Origin: SIG77 sp045589595 | GTDB taxonomy: Bacteria > Verrucomicrobiota > Lentisphaeria > Victivallales > UBA1829 | Reading direction: 5' to 3' | Length of the DNA: 64,000 bases | Assembly (NCBI GenBank): GCA_045589595.1 | Contig: JAZNPK010000043.1 | Coordinates: 1 to 64,000 of the forward strand | Part shown: piece after piece, positions 26,514 through 36,067 of the stretch | How positions within the stretch are numbered: position 1 is the first letter of the stretch | Layout of the letters: each line of letters opens with the position of its first letter | The notes under the pieces: generated by a model | Told to the model about the DNA's origin: nothing | Databases searched by the model: none | What the model saw: the letters and a program-made list of their open reading frames with translations, nothing else | Program-made: the position numbers and the translations under genes

Positions 26514-26541
26514 TTGAAAAAATCATGAAGTGTGGTAAATT
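26514..26541 (+). promoter_or_regulatory. Predicted promoter for tRNA-Gly pair
   Basis: TTGAAA, a 16-nt spacer, and TAAATT, about 43 nt upstream of the first tRNA-Gly. Confidence 0.55.
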
Positions 26542-26583
26542 AAAGGCATGAACAGAGAACGCATGTTCAAAGTTCTGCAAGAT

Positions 26584-26658
26584 GCGGGCATAGCTCAGCG
26601 GTAGAGCGCCACGTTGCCAACGTGACTGTCGAGGGTTCGATCCCCTTTGCCCGCTCCA
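26584..26658 (+). tRNA. tRNA-Gly (anticodon GCC), copy 1
   Basis: A 75-nt gene with encoded CCA. The acceptor stem is GCGGGCA/TGCCCGC, the anticodon loop TTGCCAA, the T loop TTCGATC and the discriminator T. Base pair 27-43 of the anticodon stem is a C/A mismatch. Confidence 0.96.
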
Positions 26659-26669
26659 TTTGCTTTTTA

Positions 26670-26694
26670 CCAGCTGAAAAGCTGGATTTTTTTT
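26670..26694 (+). terminator. Terminator between tRNA-Gly copies
   Basis: The stem CCAGCT / AGCTGG with GAAA tetraloop, followed by A and eight Ts. It lies between the two tRNA genes, so the second copy depends on read-through or its own promoter. Confidence 0.85.
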
Positions 26695-26716
26695 GTTCTC
26701 TGCGGAGAACGACGAT

Positions 26717-26791
26717 GCGGGCATAGCTCAGCGGTAGAGCGCCACGTTGCCAACGTGACTGTCGAGGGTTCGATCCCCTTTGCCCGCTCCA
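26717..26791 (+). tRNA. tRNA-Gly (anticodon GCC), copy 2
   Basis: Identical over 75 nt to the copy at 26584-26658, with short shared flanks (GAT before, TTT after). It is preceded by the inverted repeat GTTCTC-TGCG-GAGAAC (26695-26710). Confidence 0.96.
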
Positions 26792-26854
26792 TTTTGTTTT
26801 AAACCTCCGGACAGATCGCGGGAATATGTTTGTTCCGGTCCCCTGCAAGTACAA

Positions 26855-26889
26855 AAAAAGACCCCGTGCCGTACGGCATGAGGTCTTTT
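26855..26889. terminator. Bidirectional terminator after tRNA-Gly and the 26912-30085 gene
   Basis: AAAAAGACC ... GGTCTTTT encloses a second inverted repeat TGCCG-TA-CGGCA. The A run and T run let it act on both strands, ending the tRNA transcript and the convergent operon. Confidence 0.85.
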
Positions 26890-26911
26890 GCGTTTCTGCA
26901 TCCCGTGAGGA

Positions 26912-29900
26912 TCATTCGGAGAATTTTTCCTCCAGATACTGACGGCGCAGATCGGAGATGATGAAACGGATGCCGAACCAGCCGGGAACGGCCTCCCGGA
27001 ACAGTCTGTTCACAGTGGCATCGTCCATATCGACTTTGACTTCTTTCAGCGCATCATCCAATTTGTTGGTGACGGGTTCGACTTTGAGTTTGAAAAACGC
27101 CGGATCGCCCAGAACGGTATCGTTTTTCCAGCGGTCGATGACGCCATGTCCTCTGCCGCTTGTGGATTTTTCCGTATTGTACGCTTTCCGGGCAGCGAAG
27201 ACAATGTGGCGTCTGATCTTTGTCAGCTGTTCGGGCTTGATATTGAAGATCAGATGACCCCATGTGGAACGGCCGTGGATCGTTTTGATCCCGTTCCAGG
27301 AATATCCGCCGAAACGGGACCAGTGGATGTTTTCAAATTCCCACAGATCTCCGGCTTCCGGCAGTTTGTCATAGAATTTTTCCCAGCGCAGGAACATATA
27401 CAGACGGTAGCCGTCCGCCGTATATTCCTGTTCGCTTTTCAGGTCAAGGGCTTTGCTGCCGGTGTCGAGGCGGTGCCACTGGATGTTGCTGTAAGTGGTA
27501 TCCCAGATGCTGTTGACGCCGGTGTTCAGATTCGGCAGAAAACAGAAATAGGGCTGATTGATGCCGGGCGCCAGATACATTTCATAAGATCCGGCACTGC
27601 CCAGACCCGCCTGGATCGCACGCGCAGTCTCATCGTACGCGGAGAAAAGGAAATGGACCCCGTATTCGTCACAGGCGATCTGCATTTCCGTGGGGCGTGC
27701 ATTTTTGGATGAGGCGGAGCCGATCCCTGCAGCACGGTCACCGGTGGAAACGTCAGTTACCAGAAAGTCCATATTGCCGCCGAATTTGCGGTCCATAAGC
27801 TGTTTTTCCGGCTGCTGTTTCATGGTCAGGAACCCTTCCAGACCCCGGATCGGCGTATCGGAAAAGTTGACCTGATATTTCTTTTTCGGTTCCGCCACAT
27901 AAAGACCTTTGTATGTTTTATGGATTTCTTCCGCCATATCATACTGCCGGGCATTCATCATGAGGCGCGCGGCGAAAAGAAGCAGTTCGGCACGCTTTTT
28001 CGGGGTCATATCCGGACTGAATTTGAAACCCTGATAATAGGCGTTGAACGTACCTTTTCCGGGCAGCAGGGCAAATGTCCCTCTGATAAAATCCATGGTC
28101 TGTTTCACTGCCGCTTTGGCATGAGGCGCTTTGAGCAGTTCATCAAGCCGGGCAATGAGTTTTCCCGTATCTCTCATACCCGCATAGGAAAAAAGCGTGA
28201 CCTGCAGAAATTCCGGTTCGTTCAACTTGGCATTGCCGGTGTATTTGCCGTAGAGACCGAGCATTTCCACTGCAACATCATATTCTCCGTTGCAGACGGC
28301 GGAACGGGCGGCGTAGTACAGATTGTTCAGATACACTTTCCCCAGAAGGTCCGGATATTTCTGCCGCATGGCTCTGGATTTTTCCTTGCCGTCCAGAAAA
28401 AAATTGAAGGCGGCTGCCCGGTATTTTTCCGGCTGTTTCAGGTCGGTGACATATTTTTCCGCCAGTGCTTCGGCTTTGTCCGGAAAGCGTTTTGCGAGTA
28501 CGGAGATCGCATCCTGGATATTGCCGGCATCCTCATAGACTTTTGCCGCCTCTTCATAACGGAGGTGATACACATAGACTTCGGCAAGGGCTCTGAACAT
28601 GGCGGCATTTCTGTTGGCGGGATCTTTGAGCGGTTCCGTAAAAACTGCGGCGGCGGCATCACATTTTCCCTGAACGTTCAGGACTCTGGCTTTCATCGCA
28701 CAGGCGGCGACAAAATCAAGTTTGGACATCTTTTTGAGTGTCATAAGCTGATCGGCAAGTTTGTCCGCTTCTGCGAATTTACCGGCATCCAGCAGGGATT
28801 CCAGAAGGATCTTTCCCGAAGCGACTTTCAGTCCGCCGGGAACATCCTGAAGATCGGTCACGATCTGCGCAAATTTTGCCGCAAGCGCCTGATCCTTGAG
28901 GTCGTACAGGCACATATCCGCAAGATAATGACAGAGTTTAGCCGTGGCGGACGCATCGAATTTTGCCGCAACGATCGCAGCCGGGATCCAGTTCAGGTCT
29001 TCGTACTGCCGTTCTCTGGCTTCCGCTGCCGCATCGGCGAAGGCGGGTTTGCCTTTCCACGGATTGAGATCCGCATCTTTGAGAAGCGTGTTGCCCAATT
29101 CGTAGAGGATCACCCGGTTGCCGGCGGGGACTCTGGTGTTTCGCATGCTTTTGCCGTGGGCGATGAACGCGTCCACACGGTTCATCATGGGATAATCCGC
29201 CTGCATGACAATGCCTCTGCGGACATCTGCCGCTTCAGCCGTCTTTTTCGCGCGGGTGTACTGGCTTGCCAGTGACAACTGCCACTGTGCGGCTTTCGCA
29301 GGATCGTTTTCCAGTGCGTTGATGCGGGCGATGATGGCTTTGAGCTGTTCAAAATCACCTGCGTCAGCAGCGGCGGCGAACGTATCTTTTTCCAGCTGGA
29401 GGATCTGTTTTTCCTTGAGATCCGGCATTTCTTTGATCGCCTGATAGTGAGCGATCGCGTCCTGATGATCACCGGCGGTACGCATTACGCCTGCAATGGC
29501 GCGTTTCAGATCATACGCCTGAAAATCCGGAATATCGCCGCTCAACTGTTCCAGAAGGGTGTCGATCTGGTTATCGTATTCCTGCAATTTGCCGTATGCG
29601 CTTGCCAGTTGCCCGAGAAGCGTGTAGCGGAATTTTGCCGGGATGCCCTTCTGCGCCAGTTTATTGGTCAGGTAATCCACGGCACCCTGATAATTTTTCC
29701 GGCAGATGATCAGACTTGCTTCGACGGTATCGAGTTGTGCCAGTTGATTTTTGGAAAAACCGGTTTCCGTACGGAGCTCGTTCAGGGCTTTTTCGGCGTC
29801 ATCCAGTTTGTTGCTGTTGATCAGCCGTTGGGTGGCGTTGATCTTTGTCTGCAGAGACTGTTCCAGTTTGATCTGTTCCGGAGCGGGTTTGGCTTTGACC

Positions 29901-30085
29901 GGTTTCGGCTGTGTTCTTTCAACTTCCAGACGGACATTGCGATTGATCAAGCGAGCCTGATCCGCCTGTTTGTAAACGATCCGGATGGAATCGTTTTTTG
30001 TTTCTGCGGCAGCAGCCGGGATCACCGCACCGAACGCGGCGGCGGTCAGCACTGCACTGAAAAGGAAAACATATTTTTTCTTCAT
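26912..30085 (-). CDS. Secreted helical-repeat protein with conserved C-terminal domain
   Basis: A 1057-residue protein with an N-terminal signal peptide (cleavage near AAAA, about residue 27). Residues about 60-720 are helical repeats of TPR style (for example LDDAEKALNEL, KNYQGAVDYLTNKL, RYEEAAKVYEDAGNIQDAI). The last ~290 residues form a separate beta-rich domain with MDRKFGGNMDFLVTDV, FENIHWSRFGGYSWNG and TIHGRSTWG. That domain is shared almost motif for motif with the partial gene at 62218-64000. It has no recognised enzyme family; the C-terminal part resembles carbohydrate-binding 'sugar-binding-like' (CBM9-type) folds. It is the last gene of the operon that starts at 34239, 19 nt after the DUF4091-like gene. 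Confidence 0.75.
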   Translation of the reverse strand: MKKKYVFLFSAVLTAAAFGAVIPAAAAETKNDSIRIVYKQADQARLINRNVRLEVERTQPKPVKAKPAPEQIKLEQSLQTKINATQRLINSNKLDDAEKALNELRTETGFSKNQLAQLDTVEASLIICRKNYQGAVDYLTNKLAQKGIPAKFRYTLLGQLASAYGKLQEYDNQIDTLLEQLSGDIPDFQAYDLKRAIAGVMRTAGDHQDAIAHYQAIKEMPDLKEKQILQLEKDTFAAAADAGDFEQLKAIIARINALENDPAKAAQWQLSLASQYTRAKKTAEAADVRRGIVMQADYPMMNRVDAFIAHGKSMRNTRVPAGNRVILYELGNTLLKDADLNPWKGKPAFADAAAEARERQYEDLNWIPAAIVAAKFDASATAKLCHYLADMCLYDLKDQALAAKFAQIVTDLQDVPGGLKVASGKILLESLLDAGKFAEADKLADQLMTLKKMSKLDFVAACAMKARVLNVQGKCDAAAAVFTEPLKDPANRNAAMFRALAEVYVYHLRYEEAAKVYEDAGNIQDAISVLAKRFPDKAEALAEKYVTDLKQPEKYRAAAFNFFLDGKEKSRAMRQKYPDLLGKVYLNNLYYAARSAVCNGEYDVAVEMLGLYGKYTGNAKLNEPEFLQVTLFSYAGMRDTGKLIARLDELLKAPHAKAAVKQTMDFIRGTFALLPGKGTFNAYYQGFKFSPDMTPKKRAELLLFAARLMMNARQYDMAEEIHKTYKGLYVAEPKKKYQVNFSDTPIRGLEGFLTMKQQPEKQLMDRKFGGNMDFLVTDVSTGDRAAGIGSASSKNARPTEMQIACDEYGVHFLFSAYDETARAIQAGLGSAGSYEMYLAPGINQPYFCFLPNLNTGVNSIWDTTYSNIQWHRLDTGSKALDLKSEQEYTADGYRLYMFLRWEKFYDKLPEAGDLWEFENIHWSRFGGYSWNGIKTIHGRSTWGHLIFNIKPEQLTKIRRHIVFAARKAYNTEKSTSGRGHGVIDRWKNDTVLGDPAFFKLKVEPVTNKLDDALKEVKVDMDDATVNRLFREAVPGWFGIRFIISDLRRQYLEEKFSE

Positions 30086-30104
30086 TTTGTGTGATCTCCT
30101 TGAC

Positions 30105-32021
30105 TTACTTTTTCAGGATCGCGCGCAGCTTGAGGATATGGTTGATCATTTCCAGGCGTGCTTCGTTCAGGTCTGCGGAATCGTTTTCCAGTTCCGCAAA
30201 GAACTGATGAACGATCTGTCCGGCATAGCGGATCTTGATATCATCCTTGTTGGCGATGGCTTCTTTTGCCAGCCGTTTGAGCATGGTGGCATAACGGATA
30301 TCGTCGATCCCTTCGCGGAAACCTTCCCAGCCGAGGGTATCGATCACGCCGCCGTAAGTGCCGTAGGCAAAAACCATGGGCTTGTACGTTTCGCGGCGGT
30401 CGTTGTAGGAGCCGTAATGATGTGCGTAATTGCAGATGGCGCTGTAATTGGCAAGGTAGGGCGCCATGCCGTACTGACGGCGGGTGAATGCGGGGTTTTC
30501 CGGTCCCACATGGTGCGTGGCGTACCACGCAACCCATGCGTGCCCGACTTCATTCCAGAGGCGTGTTGCTTCCCGGTCTTCGGGATCTTTTGCCGTGTTG
30601 AAGAAATCGTAGAAGTAGCCGCCGGAGTAGAACACCTGATTGCCGCCGGCGATGAAAAATTTCATGCCGTTTTTCTGATAGGCTTCAAAAACATTGCGGT
30701 TGGCAACGACCCAGCGTGCCGGCGGTTCGTCACCATAGCCGATGAATATATCTTTATAGCCGAGTTTGGTGAAATGTTCCCGCTGCAGTTTCGCGTAGTG
30801 TTCCATATCAATCCGGTTTTTTCCGAGGACGGAACCGCCCATGAGATAATCGCTGCGCATTCCGGCTTCCCGCATCAGTTTTTCATACAGAGCCCCCTGG
30901 AAAGTGAAGGGGTTCGATGTCATGTGCATATCCTGATTGTGGGAAACGTGATTGGCAAAAGTTGCTTTCAGGATCTTGACAGCGTGTTCAAAATCGCCGC
31001 CGTTCTGTGCGTAAATGTTGTCCAGTCCGTCGTAACTGTAAGCGGAAACGAGGAAGGGTTTATCCGTATCGGCGTAGGAGCAGGGCTTTGGCAGGGCAAA
31101 GGGCAGAACTTTCACCGTCACGGGAACGGCACCGAGTTTCTGTCCGTTTTTGACCATTTCCACGGCACCTTTGTAAAGACCGGGCGCCTGATCTTTCACC
31201 GCGTGGACGGTCAGGAAAAACTGTTTGAATTCCCCGCCGTTCAATGTGACGGGCTGCAGGGTCCCGGCATCTTCAAATCCTTTTCTCATGTACTGGAACG
31301 GAGATGCGCTGCGGTAAGAGGGGAAGAAATAGCGTTTGTCGATTTCCAGCGGGGGTGTGACCCAGAGCCAGGAGACATTGCCTTTTTCGTCCAGGACGCG
31401 TGCGTAGTTCTGAACTTTTTCCGTATCGACTTTGAACAGATCTTCATCGTTCAGCAGCAGTTCGGGCGTCAGTTTCAGTCCGGTATCGCCGAAGTAACTG
31501 TACCAGCCGTTACCGTTCTGATACCAGACCTTGATGACTTTCAGGTCCAGTTTATCGGCTGGGAATACTTTGCCGTCAGCGGTTTTGAAGGGCGTCAGTT
31601 TGAATTCGACTTTTCCTTCATCTGCCAGCGGATAGACCACAAAGGAGCCGGGTTCGTATTCGTCCTGCGCCATAATGATCCGGACAGTTCCGAAGATTTT
31701 TCCGTCGATGGGATATTCATCCGCCAGACGCTGTACTTCGCTCATGGCGGGCACGGCGTAGTGAACGACTTTGCCGTCAAAACCGCCCAGTGCTTTTGCC
31801 ACGCGCACGGCGTTGATCTGTTCTTTTTCACTCATAGTCCCGCTTTTGCCAAGCAGGGCTTTCATGGCGGGATTGGCGGCTGATGTGCGGAGCGCGGGCA
31901 GATCTTTCATGATGGCTGCAACTGCATCATCGGAATGTTTTTCGATCTGTGCCATACCGCTCCAGGGGATGGCGGCGAGCAGGAGCGCGATCGACGCCGT
32001 CTTCCAGTGGGATACAAACAT
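30105..32021 (-). CDS. Secreted DUF4091-like glycosidase-fold protein
   Basis: A 638-residue protein with a signal peptide ending GMAQ (about residue 25). An N-terminal beta region (about 100-300) precedes a TIM-barrel-like part with DIFIGYGDEPPARWV (about 430-445), where the Asp-Glu-Pro resembles the HISDEP motif of DUF4091 proteins such as the one at 56277-57950. Aromatic-rich segments (HAWVAWYATHHVGPENP) fit a carbohydrate site. It is likely periplasmic or outer-surface. AAAGGAAC precedes the ATG. It lies in the middle of a three-gene operon between the cytosolic protein at 32059 and the repeat protein at 26912. Activity has not been recognised; the family call is tentative. Confidence 0.62.
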   Translation of the reverse strand: MFVSHWKTASIALLLAAIPWSGMAQIEKHSDDAVAAIMKDLPALRTSAANPAMKALLGKSGTMSEKEQINAVRVAKALGGFDGKVVHYAVPAMSEVQRLADEYPIDGKIFGTVRIIMAQDEYEPGSFVVYPLADEGKVEFKLTPFKTADGKVFPADKLDLKVIKVWYQNGNGWYSYFGDTGLKLTPELLLNDEDLFKVDTEKVQNYARVLDEKGNVSWLWVTPPLEIDKRYFFPSYRSASPFQYMRKGFEDAGTLQPVTLNGGEFKQFFLTVHAVKDQAPGLYKGAVEMVKNGQKLGAVPVTVKVLPFALPKPCSYADTDKPFLVSAYSYDGLDNIYAQNGGDFEHAVKILKATFANHVSHNQDMHMTSNPFTFQGALYEKLMREAGMRSDYLMGGSVLGKNRIDMEHYAKLQREHFTKLGYKDIFIGYGDEPPARWVVANRNVFEAYQKNGMKFFIAGGNQVFYSGGYFYDFFNTAKDPEDREATRLWNEVGHAWVAWYATHHVGPENPAFTRRQYGMAPYLANYSAICNYAHHYGSYNDRRETYKPMVFAYGTYGGVIDTLGWEGFREGIDDIRYATMLKRLAKEAIANKDDIKIRYAGQIVHQFFAELENDSADLNEARLEMINHILKLRAILKK

Positions 32022-32058
32022 TTCAGTTCCTTTCTGTGGTGTTATGTGAATCAGTTTG

Positions 32059-34239
32059 TTATTTGTTCAGGTCCATGTGATAACGGATGATGTTGTCGCC
32101 CTTGAGGATACGCATTTCCTGCGGTTCCAGCGTCACGGTTTCCGTGCCGCCGTTATGATGCAGGTCAAAAGTATGGGCTTTGGTAAAGTCCACATTGAAC
32201 ATGCAGATTGTTTTCTGTTCCGGGAAACTGGAATAGTTGATGTAGGTACATTCTCTGCCGGGTTCGTCCGCATCTTTTTCCGTGATATATGTTTCGCCGC
32301 GGGTGATCTTCGCCAGATACCGGAAGGTGGTTCCGATCATCCCCACGCTGCCCGGAACTGCCGACGGTCCGAAATCATCCGCATAATAGCCGGGATATTC
32401 CCAGGTGTTCAGGAAGTAAACTTCCCCTTTGCCCAACTCGCGGCGGAGCAGGATCGGCTGACAGGATTCCGCGTCGAAGAGCAGCACTTCCATATCGGGA
32501 TCGGTCAGTTCCACATTGGCGATCCTGCCGGAGAAAACACCGAAGAAGCGTGTTTTTCCCAGACAGTTTTCCGTCAGGGTTTTCATATTTGCCCAGTAGA
32601 AGCGGACGCCGGGTCCTTTGACTTTTACGCCGCAAAGTTCGGAAAGATCGCCGCCGCGGACCAGATCCGCAGTTTTGTAGTTGGCATAATTGCGGGCGAT
32701 GTCCGTGGAGAAATGGGGCAGGGAGATGAAAAGTTTTCCGCCCTGTTTCACATATTCCAGAAGGGTGTTGTACTGTTTTTCCGAACAGGTGTTCCAGCCC
32801 GCAAACAGCAGCGCTTTGTAATTCTTCACCAGAAATTCCGGTGTGATCAGATCATTGACAAAACTGACGATGTCCACCTGACCCCAGGGCGTCCCGGAAA
32901 ACAGACGGTTGTACCGCTCGATGTCGTACACATCCTGCGCGCGGGGGAAGAACACTTTGCTCACCAGTTCCCAGCCGCGTTCCGGTGCATTTTCATACCA
33001 GCGGGGATTTTCCAGTGCATAATCGTAAACGCCGCCCACAACATGGGTCGGAGCGTACCCGTTCAGACTGAGGGAACACAGGTCCAGATTGCCTTTGGCG
33101 ATCGCCAGATTCACCTGCGGCTGACCTTCCGGCGTACCGTTGGCTTTTACAAAATCGTAGAAGTCGGACATCACTTTCCGGTAGTTCCGGCTGTGTTCGC
33201 AGTTGATATCCAGTTCGGGGAAATATTTTTCCGCTTCCTCCGCCAGCGGCATCCACTGTTCGTCCGGCGTATAGCCCAGAGGTTTGAGGATGCGCGGCGT
33301 TTTGTTCTGGGGGGAATTATCGGCAGTTGTCTGGCAGAACCACGCACCGCTTTCGCTGATGATGATTTTTGCCCCTGCCAGATATTTCATACACATTTCC
33401 GCACGGAGCGTGAGGAAACGGAACTTGTTTTCATAAGGCAGCCAACTGTAATGTTCATTGGCGATATGCGCTCCCCACGGCTGCAGTTCAAACTGTTTGC
33501 AGAGACCGCGGGAGAGGGCACTGGCAATATTCAGTTCGTTGGTGCAGTCTTCAAACAGCGTAAAGTCCACACCGGCAGCCACTTCATAATCCATAAAGAA
33601 ACTGCTGCTGGTACAGCAGATGTTGCCGTAGCCCAGATCTTTACATTCTTTTATGTGGGCACTGACCCGTTCGATCAGACCATCCGCAAGCGCGCGCAGG
33701 GTGATGCCTTCCGTTTTTGTGGCTTCGCCGGTGGCGTAGTGGAAGGAGAAGCGTTCCCCGAAATCGTATCCGATGTAGGAGGGGGCAAGAGTCCTGAATT
33801 TTTTCGAGATCTCCGGATTCACATTGTAGCAGTAGATCATATTGGAATAGAGCCCCAGTTCTTTCGCCCGTTCCAATGCTTTCAGAACGCCCGCACCCGC
33901 CCGTTCTTCATTGTATTTTTCAAAAACATCAAATTCTTCCAGTGTCACATTTTTTCTGTTCTTGAAATCGGGTTCCGGGATCGTGATGTTCAGATCTTCC
34001 AGTGCGAGAAAATTCGCACGCGTCTGGGGGCGCTTGGTTCCGTCGAACCACCAGAACTGAACAAGGTTGCCCTGATTTTCTTTGACGGTGAGATCCACCA
34101 GTTCCAGCGGAGTGGTGCTGTCTGAACACCAGCAGCTGTAAAACCAGCCGCAGCCCTGCATGTAACCGGCGTAATTGTTGTAAATAGCGTTGCCAAGCAA
34201 AATGCCGCATTCGGGTAATTCGATCTTGTATTCTGCCAT
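32059..34239 (-). CDS. Putative glycoside hydrolase-like protein with GATase-like C-terminal fold
   Basis: A 726-residue protein of no family I can name with certainty. Residues about 80-400 look like a TIM barrel (AGAKIIISESGAWFCQTT near 310-330 may hold a catalytic Glu). Residues about 450-560 have a Rossmann/GATase-like look (KALLFAGWNTCSEKQYN, GKLFISLPHFS), as in beta-galactosidase trimerisation domains. A final beta domain follows. No signal peptide is seen. ATG 34239 follows AAGGAAAAAG; the frame is open another 90 nt upstream into the promoter and is not used. It is the first gene of the operon driven by the promoter at 34291-34319. Confidence 0.6.
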   Translation of the reverse strand: MAEYKIELPECGILLGNAIYNNYAGYMQGCGWFYSCWCSDSTTPLELVDLTVKENQGNLVQFWWFDGTKRPQTRANFLALEDLNITIPEPDFKNRKNVTLEEFDVFEKYNEERAGAGVLKALERAKELGLYSNMIYCYNVNPEISKKFRTLAPSYIGYDFGERFSFHYATGEATKTEGITLRALADGLIERVSAHIKECKDLGYGNICCTSSSFFMDYEVAAGVDFTLFEDCTNELNIASALSRGLCKQFELQPWGAHIANEHYSWLPYENKFRFLTLRAEMCMKYLAGAKIIISESGAWFCQTTADNSPQNKTPRILKPLGYTPDEQWMPLAEEAEKYFPELDINCEHSRNYRKVMSDFYDFVKANGTPEGQPQVNLAIAKGNLDLCSLSLNGYAPTHVVGGVYDYALENPRWYENAPERGWELVSKVFFPRAQDVYDIERYNRLFSGTPWGQVDIVSFVNDLITPEFLVKNYKALLFAGWNTCSEKQYNTLLEYVKQGGKLFISLPHFSTDIARNYANYKTADLVRGGDLSELCGVKVKGPGVRFYWANMKTLTENCLGKTRFFGVFSGRIANVELTDPDMEVLLFDAESCQPILLRRELGKGEVYFLNTWEYPGYYADDFGPSAVPGSVGMIGTTFRYLAKITRGETYITEKDADEPGRECTYINYSSFPEQKTICMFNVDFTKAHTFDLHHNGGTETVTLEPQEMRILKGDNIIRYHMDLNK

Positions 34240-34290
34240 TGTTCTTTTTCCTTGGAGCCGTAATGTGTTCCGGGGCGATTGCAATCGGGT

Positions 34291-34319
34291 AATATACACC
34301 GCGCGCGCTCGTCTTTCAA
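34291..34319 (-). promoter_or_regulatory. Strong predicted promoter for 34239-26912 operon
   Basis: On the minus strand TTGAAA (34314-34319), a 17-nt spacer and TATATT (34291-34296), preceded by GTG. It shares the GTGTATATTA core with the promoter at 49681. Confidence 0.72.
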
Positions 34320-34327
34320 GTAAATAC

Positions 34328-34354
34328 AAAAAAACCGGCGGGAATTCCGCCGGT
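34328..34354 (-). terminator. Terminator after Gfo/Idh/MocA gene
   Basis: On the minus strand the stem ACCGGCGG / CCGCCGGT with a 5-nt loop, then a T run. It separates the oxidoreductase from the operon below. Confidence 0.88.
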
Positions 34355-34384
34355 CGGTCAAACTGATGATCGCAGGAAAATCTG

Positions 34385-35905
34385 TTACCGGATCGTTACC
34401 AGCCAATCGGTCAGTTCCTTCCGTGTCGTTTCGGGATCGGAGATTTTTGCCTCTTCGCCGATGGCAAGTTCACTCAGGAGCATTTTTGCCGCCAGTGAAT
34501 CGGGGTACGCATCGATGATGATACGGGCTTCCCGGTACGCCTCTGCAAAATGATCCAGATTGGCGATCAGTTCTCTTACGTCATTGATCACAGCCATACG
34601 GCTGTCGGTATTTGCGAGATAGGGATAGATCTTCATGCCGTCATAAACCTGACGGACAAGCGTCGTGCCGGTGATCTTCCATGCCTGGATCAGTTTCGTC
34701 ATCACCCCGGCAAATTTACCGGTAATGGCGGGATCATGACCTTCCGGGAACAGTGCGGTCGCCGGATCAAAATGATCCTGCACAAAATCGTCATTGCGGT
34801 ATTGTTCGCGGATCGCCGGGTCGCGGAAATCCGGAACTTTCACGGGGACGCCGCCCAGCGTCTGACTGCGGACCGACATGATCCCGGCAAGGCAGACATC
34901 GCACGCCGAATAAATATCCCACGGTGCTTTTTCGCCGGTAAGGATCTCCCGCGCAAAGTAATACAGTTCCCAGAAATCGCCGCCGCCATGCCCCATGGTG
35001 TCGGCGAGTTCACCCAGTTCCGGCCATTCCGGCTGAACAGCATAAGTTCTGCCGTGTCCGCTCGCGCCGAGCCGGATGGTGCAGTCGCCGGAAAAATCAT
35101 ACGCGGCTTTCGTACCCCAGATCCGTCTGCCGTGCGTATCGTTTGAGGAGCAACCCATCAGGTTCCGCATAATGCCGCCATTGTTCATGCGGATCACGGA
35201 AATGCACGGTCCGCCGGGATAGAGGACACCCGGCTGCTGTACAGTGCAGACGGGGGCTGTCACTTCCACCGGACGCAAACCGGTGATCTGCATCACCGGA
35301 CCGAGAGAGTGTGTGTTGTAATAATGGCTGTTGAGCCAGGACCGCCAGTTATGCAGTTCATAACCCGGTTCGATCGGTTCGGAGTCGATATAGGTGTACT
35401 GCAGGGTGCGGCAGTCGTGGTGATAATCATATTCCGCATAGACAAATTCGCCGAAAAGACCGTCCTGCCAGAGTTTGCGTGCCAGCATGTTCATTTTCGC
35501 GAACGGATAATTTTCCAGCAGATTATAGACTTTGCCGCTTTTTTCCACCGCTTCCACAAGGCGGACACCTTCGGAGGGTTTCATGAAGGATGTGACTTCG
35601 CACATCACGTGTTTTCCGGCATTCAGTGCCTTGATGCAGTGTTCGGCGTGACCGGGGAACCATGTCGCCACCAGCACGGCATCGATATCCATCTTCAGAA
35701 ATTCGTCTTCGTTATCCGTAACCGGGATATCGGGAAATCTCCGGGAAAAATTGCCGCGGATGTGCGGGCTGAAATCGCACCCTGCCACCACGTCAATATT
35801 CAGCGATTTTGCGCAGGAAACAAAGTTTCCGCCACGTCCCAGTCCCCAGATGCCCAGTTTGATCCGGCGATCTGTTCCGAAAATGTTTTTTGTTTCTCCG
35901 TCCAT
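34385..35905 (-). CDS. Gfo/Idh/MocA family oxidoreductase
   Basis: About 506 residues. The Rossmann fold starts LGIWGLGRGGNFV (NAD(P)-binding GxGxxG, about residues 20-32), followed by AVLVATWFPGHAEHCIKALNAGKHVMCEV, the usual cofactor-side segment with a Glu-Val pair. The C-terminal half forms the substrate beta-sheet domain, and about 90 additional helical residues end the protein. Family members oxidise, epimerise or cleave sugars and inositols through transient 3-keto intermediates. ATG 35905 follows AACAGGAAAAAAC; the frame is open 87 nt further up but encodes a lysine-rich, unlikely leader. It is a single gene ended by the terminator at 34328-34354. Confidence 0.88.
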   Translation of the reverse strand: MDGETKNIFGTDRRIKLGIWGLGRGGNFVSCAKSLNIDVVAGCDFSPHIRGNFSRRFPDIPVTDNEDEFLKMDIDAVLVATWFPGHAEHCIKALNAGKHVMCEVTSFMKPSEGVRLVEAVEKSGKVYNLLENYPFAKMNMLARKLWQDGLFGEFVYAEYDYHHDCRTLQYTYIDSEPIEPGYELHNWRSWLNSHYYNTHSLGPVMQITGLRPVEVTAPVCTVQQPGVLYPGGPCISVIRMNNGGIMRNLMGCSSNDTHGRRIWGTKAAYDFSGDCTIRLGASGHGRTYAVQPEWPELGELADTMGHGGGDFWELYYFAREILTGEKAPWDIYSACDVCLAGIMSVRSQTLGGVPVKVPDFRDPAIREQYRNDDFVQDHFDPATALFPEGHDPAITGKFAGVMTKLIQAWKITGTTLVRQVYDGMKIYPYLANTDSRMAVINDVRELIANLDHFAEAYREARIIIDAYPDSLAAKMLLSELAIGEEAKISDPETTRKELTDWLVTIR

Positions 35906-36067
35906 GATGTTTTTTCCTGTTTTTTTTGTGTTTTTTTTGTTGCGTTGCGGTGATCTCTTCTTTAATCTAAAACAGTTTTTTGTTTTTTGCAAAGGAAAAA
36001 ACAGGAAAATCAGTTACATTTTGTAAGGCATAATTATATTTTTGCGAAAAACTGCAACATCCGTTCA

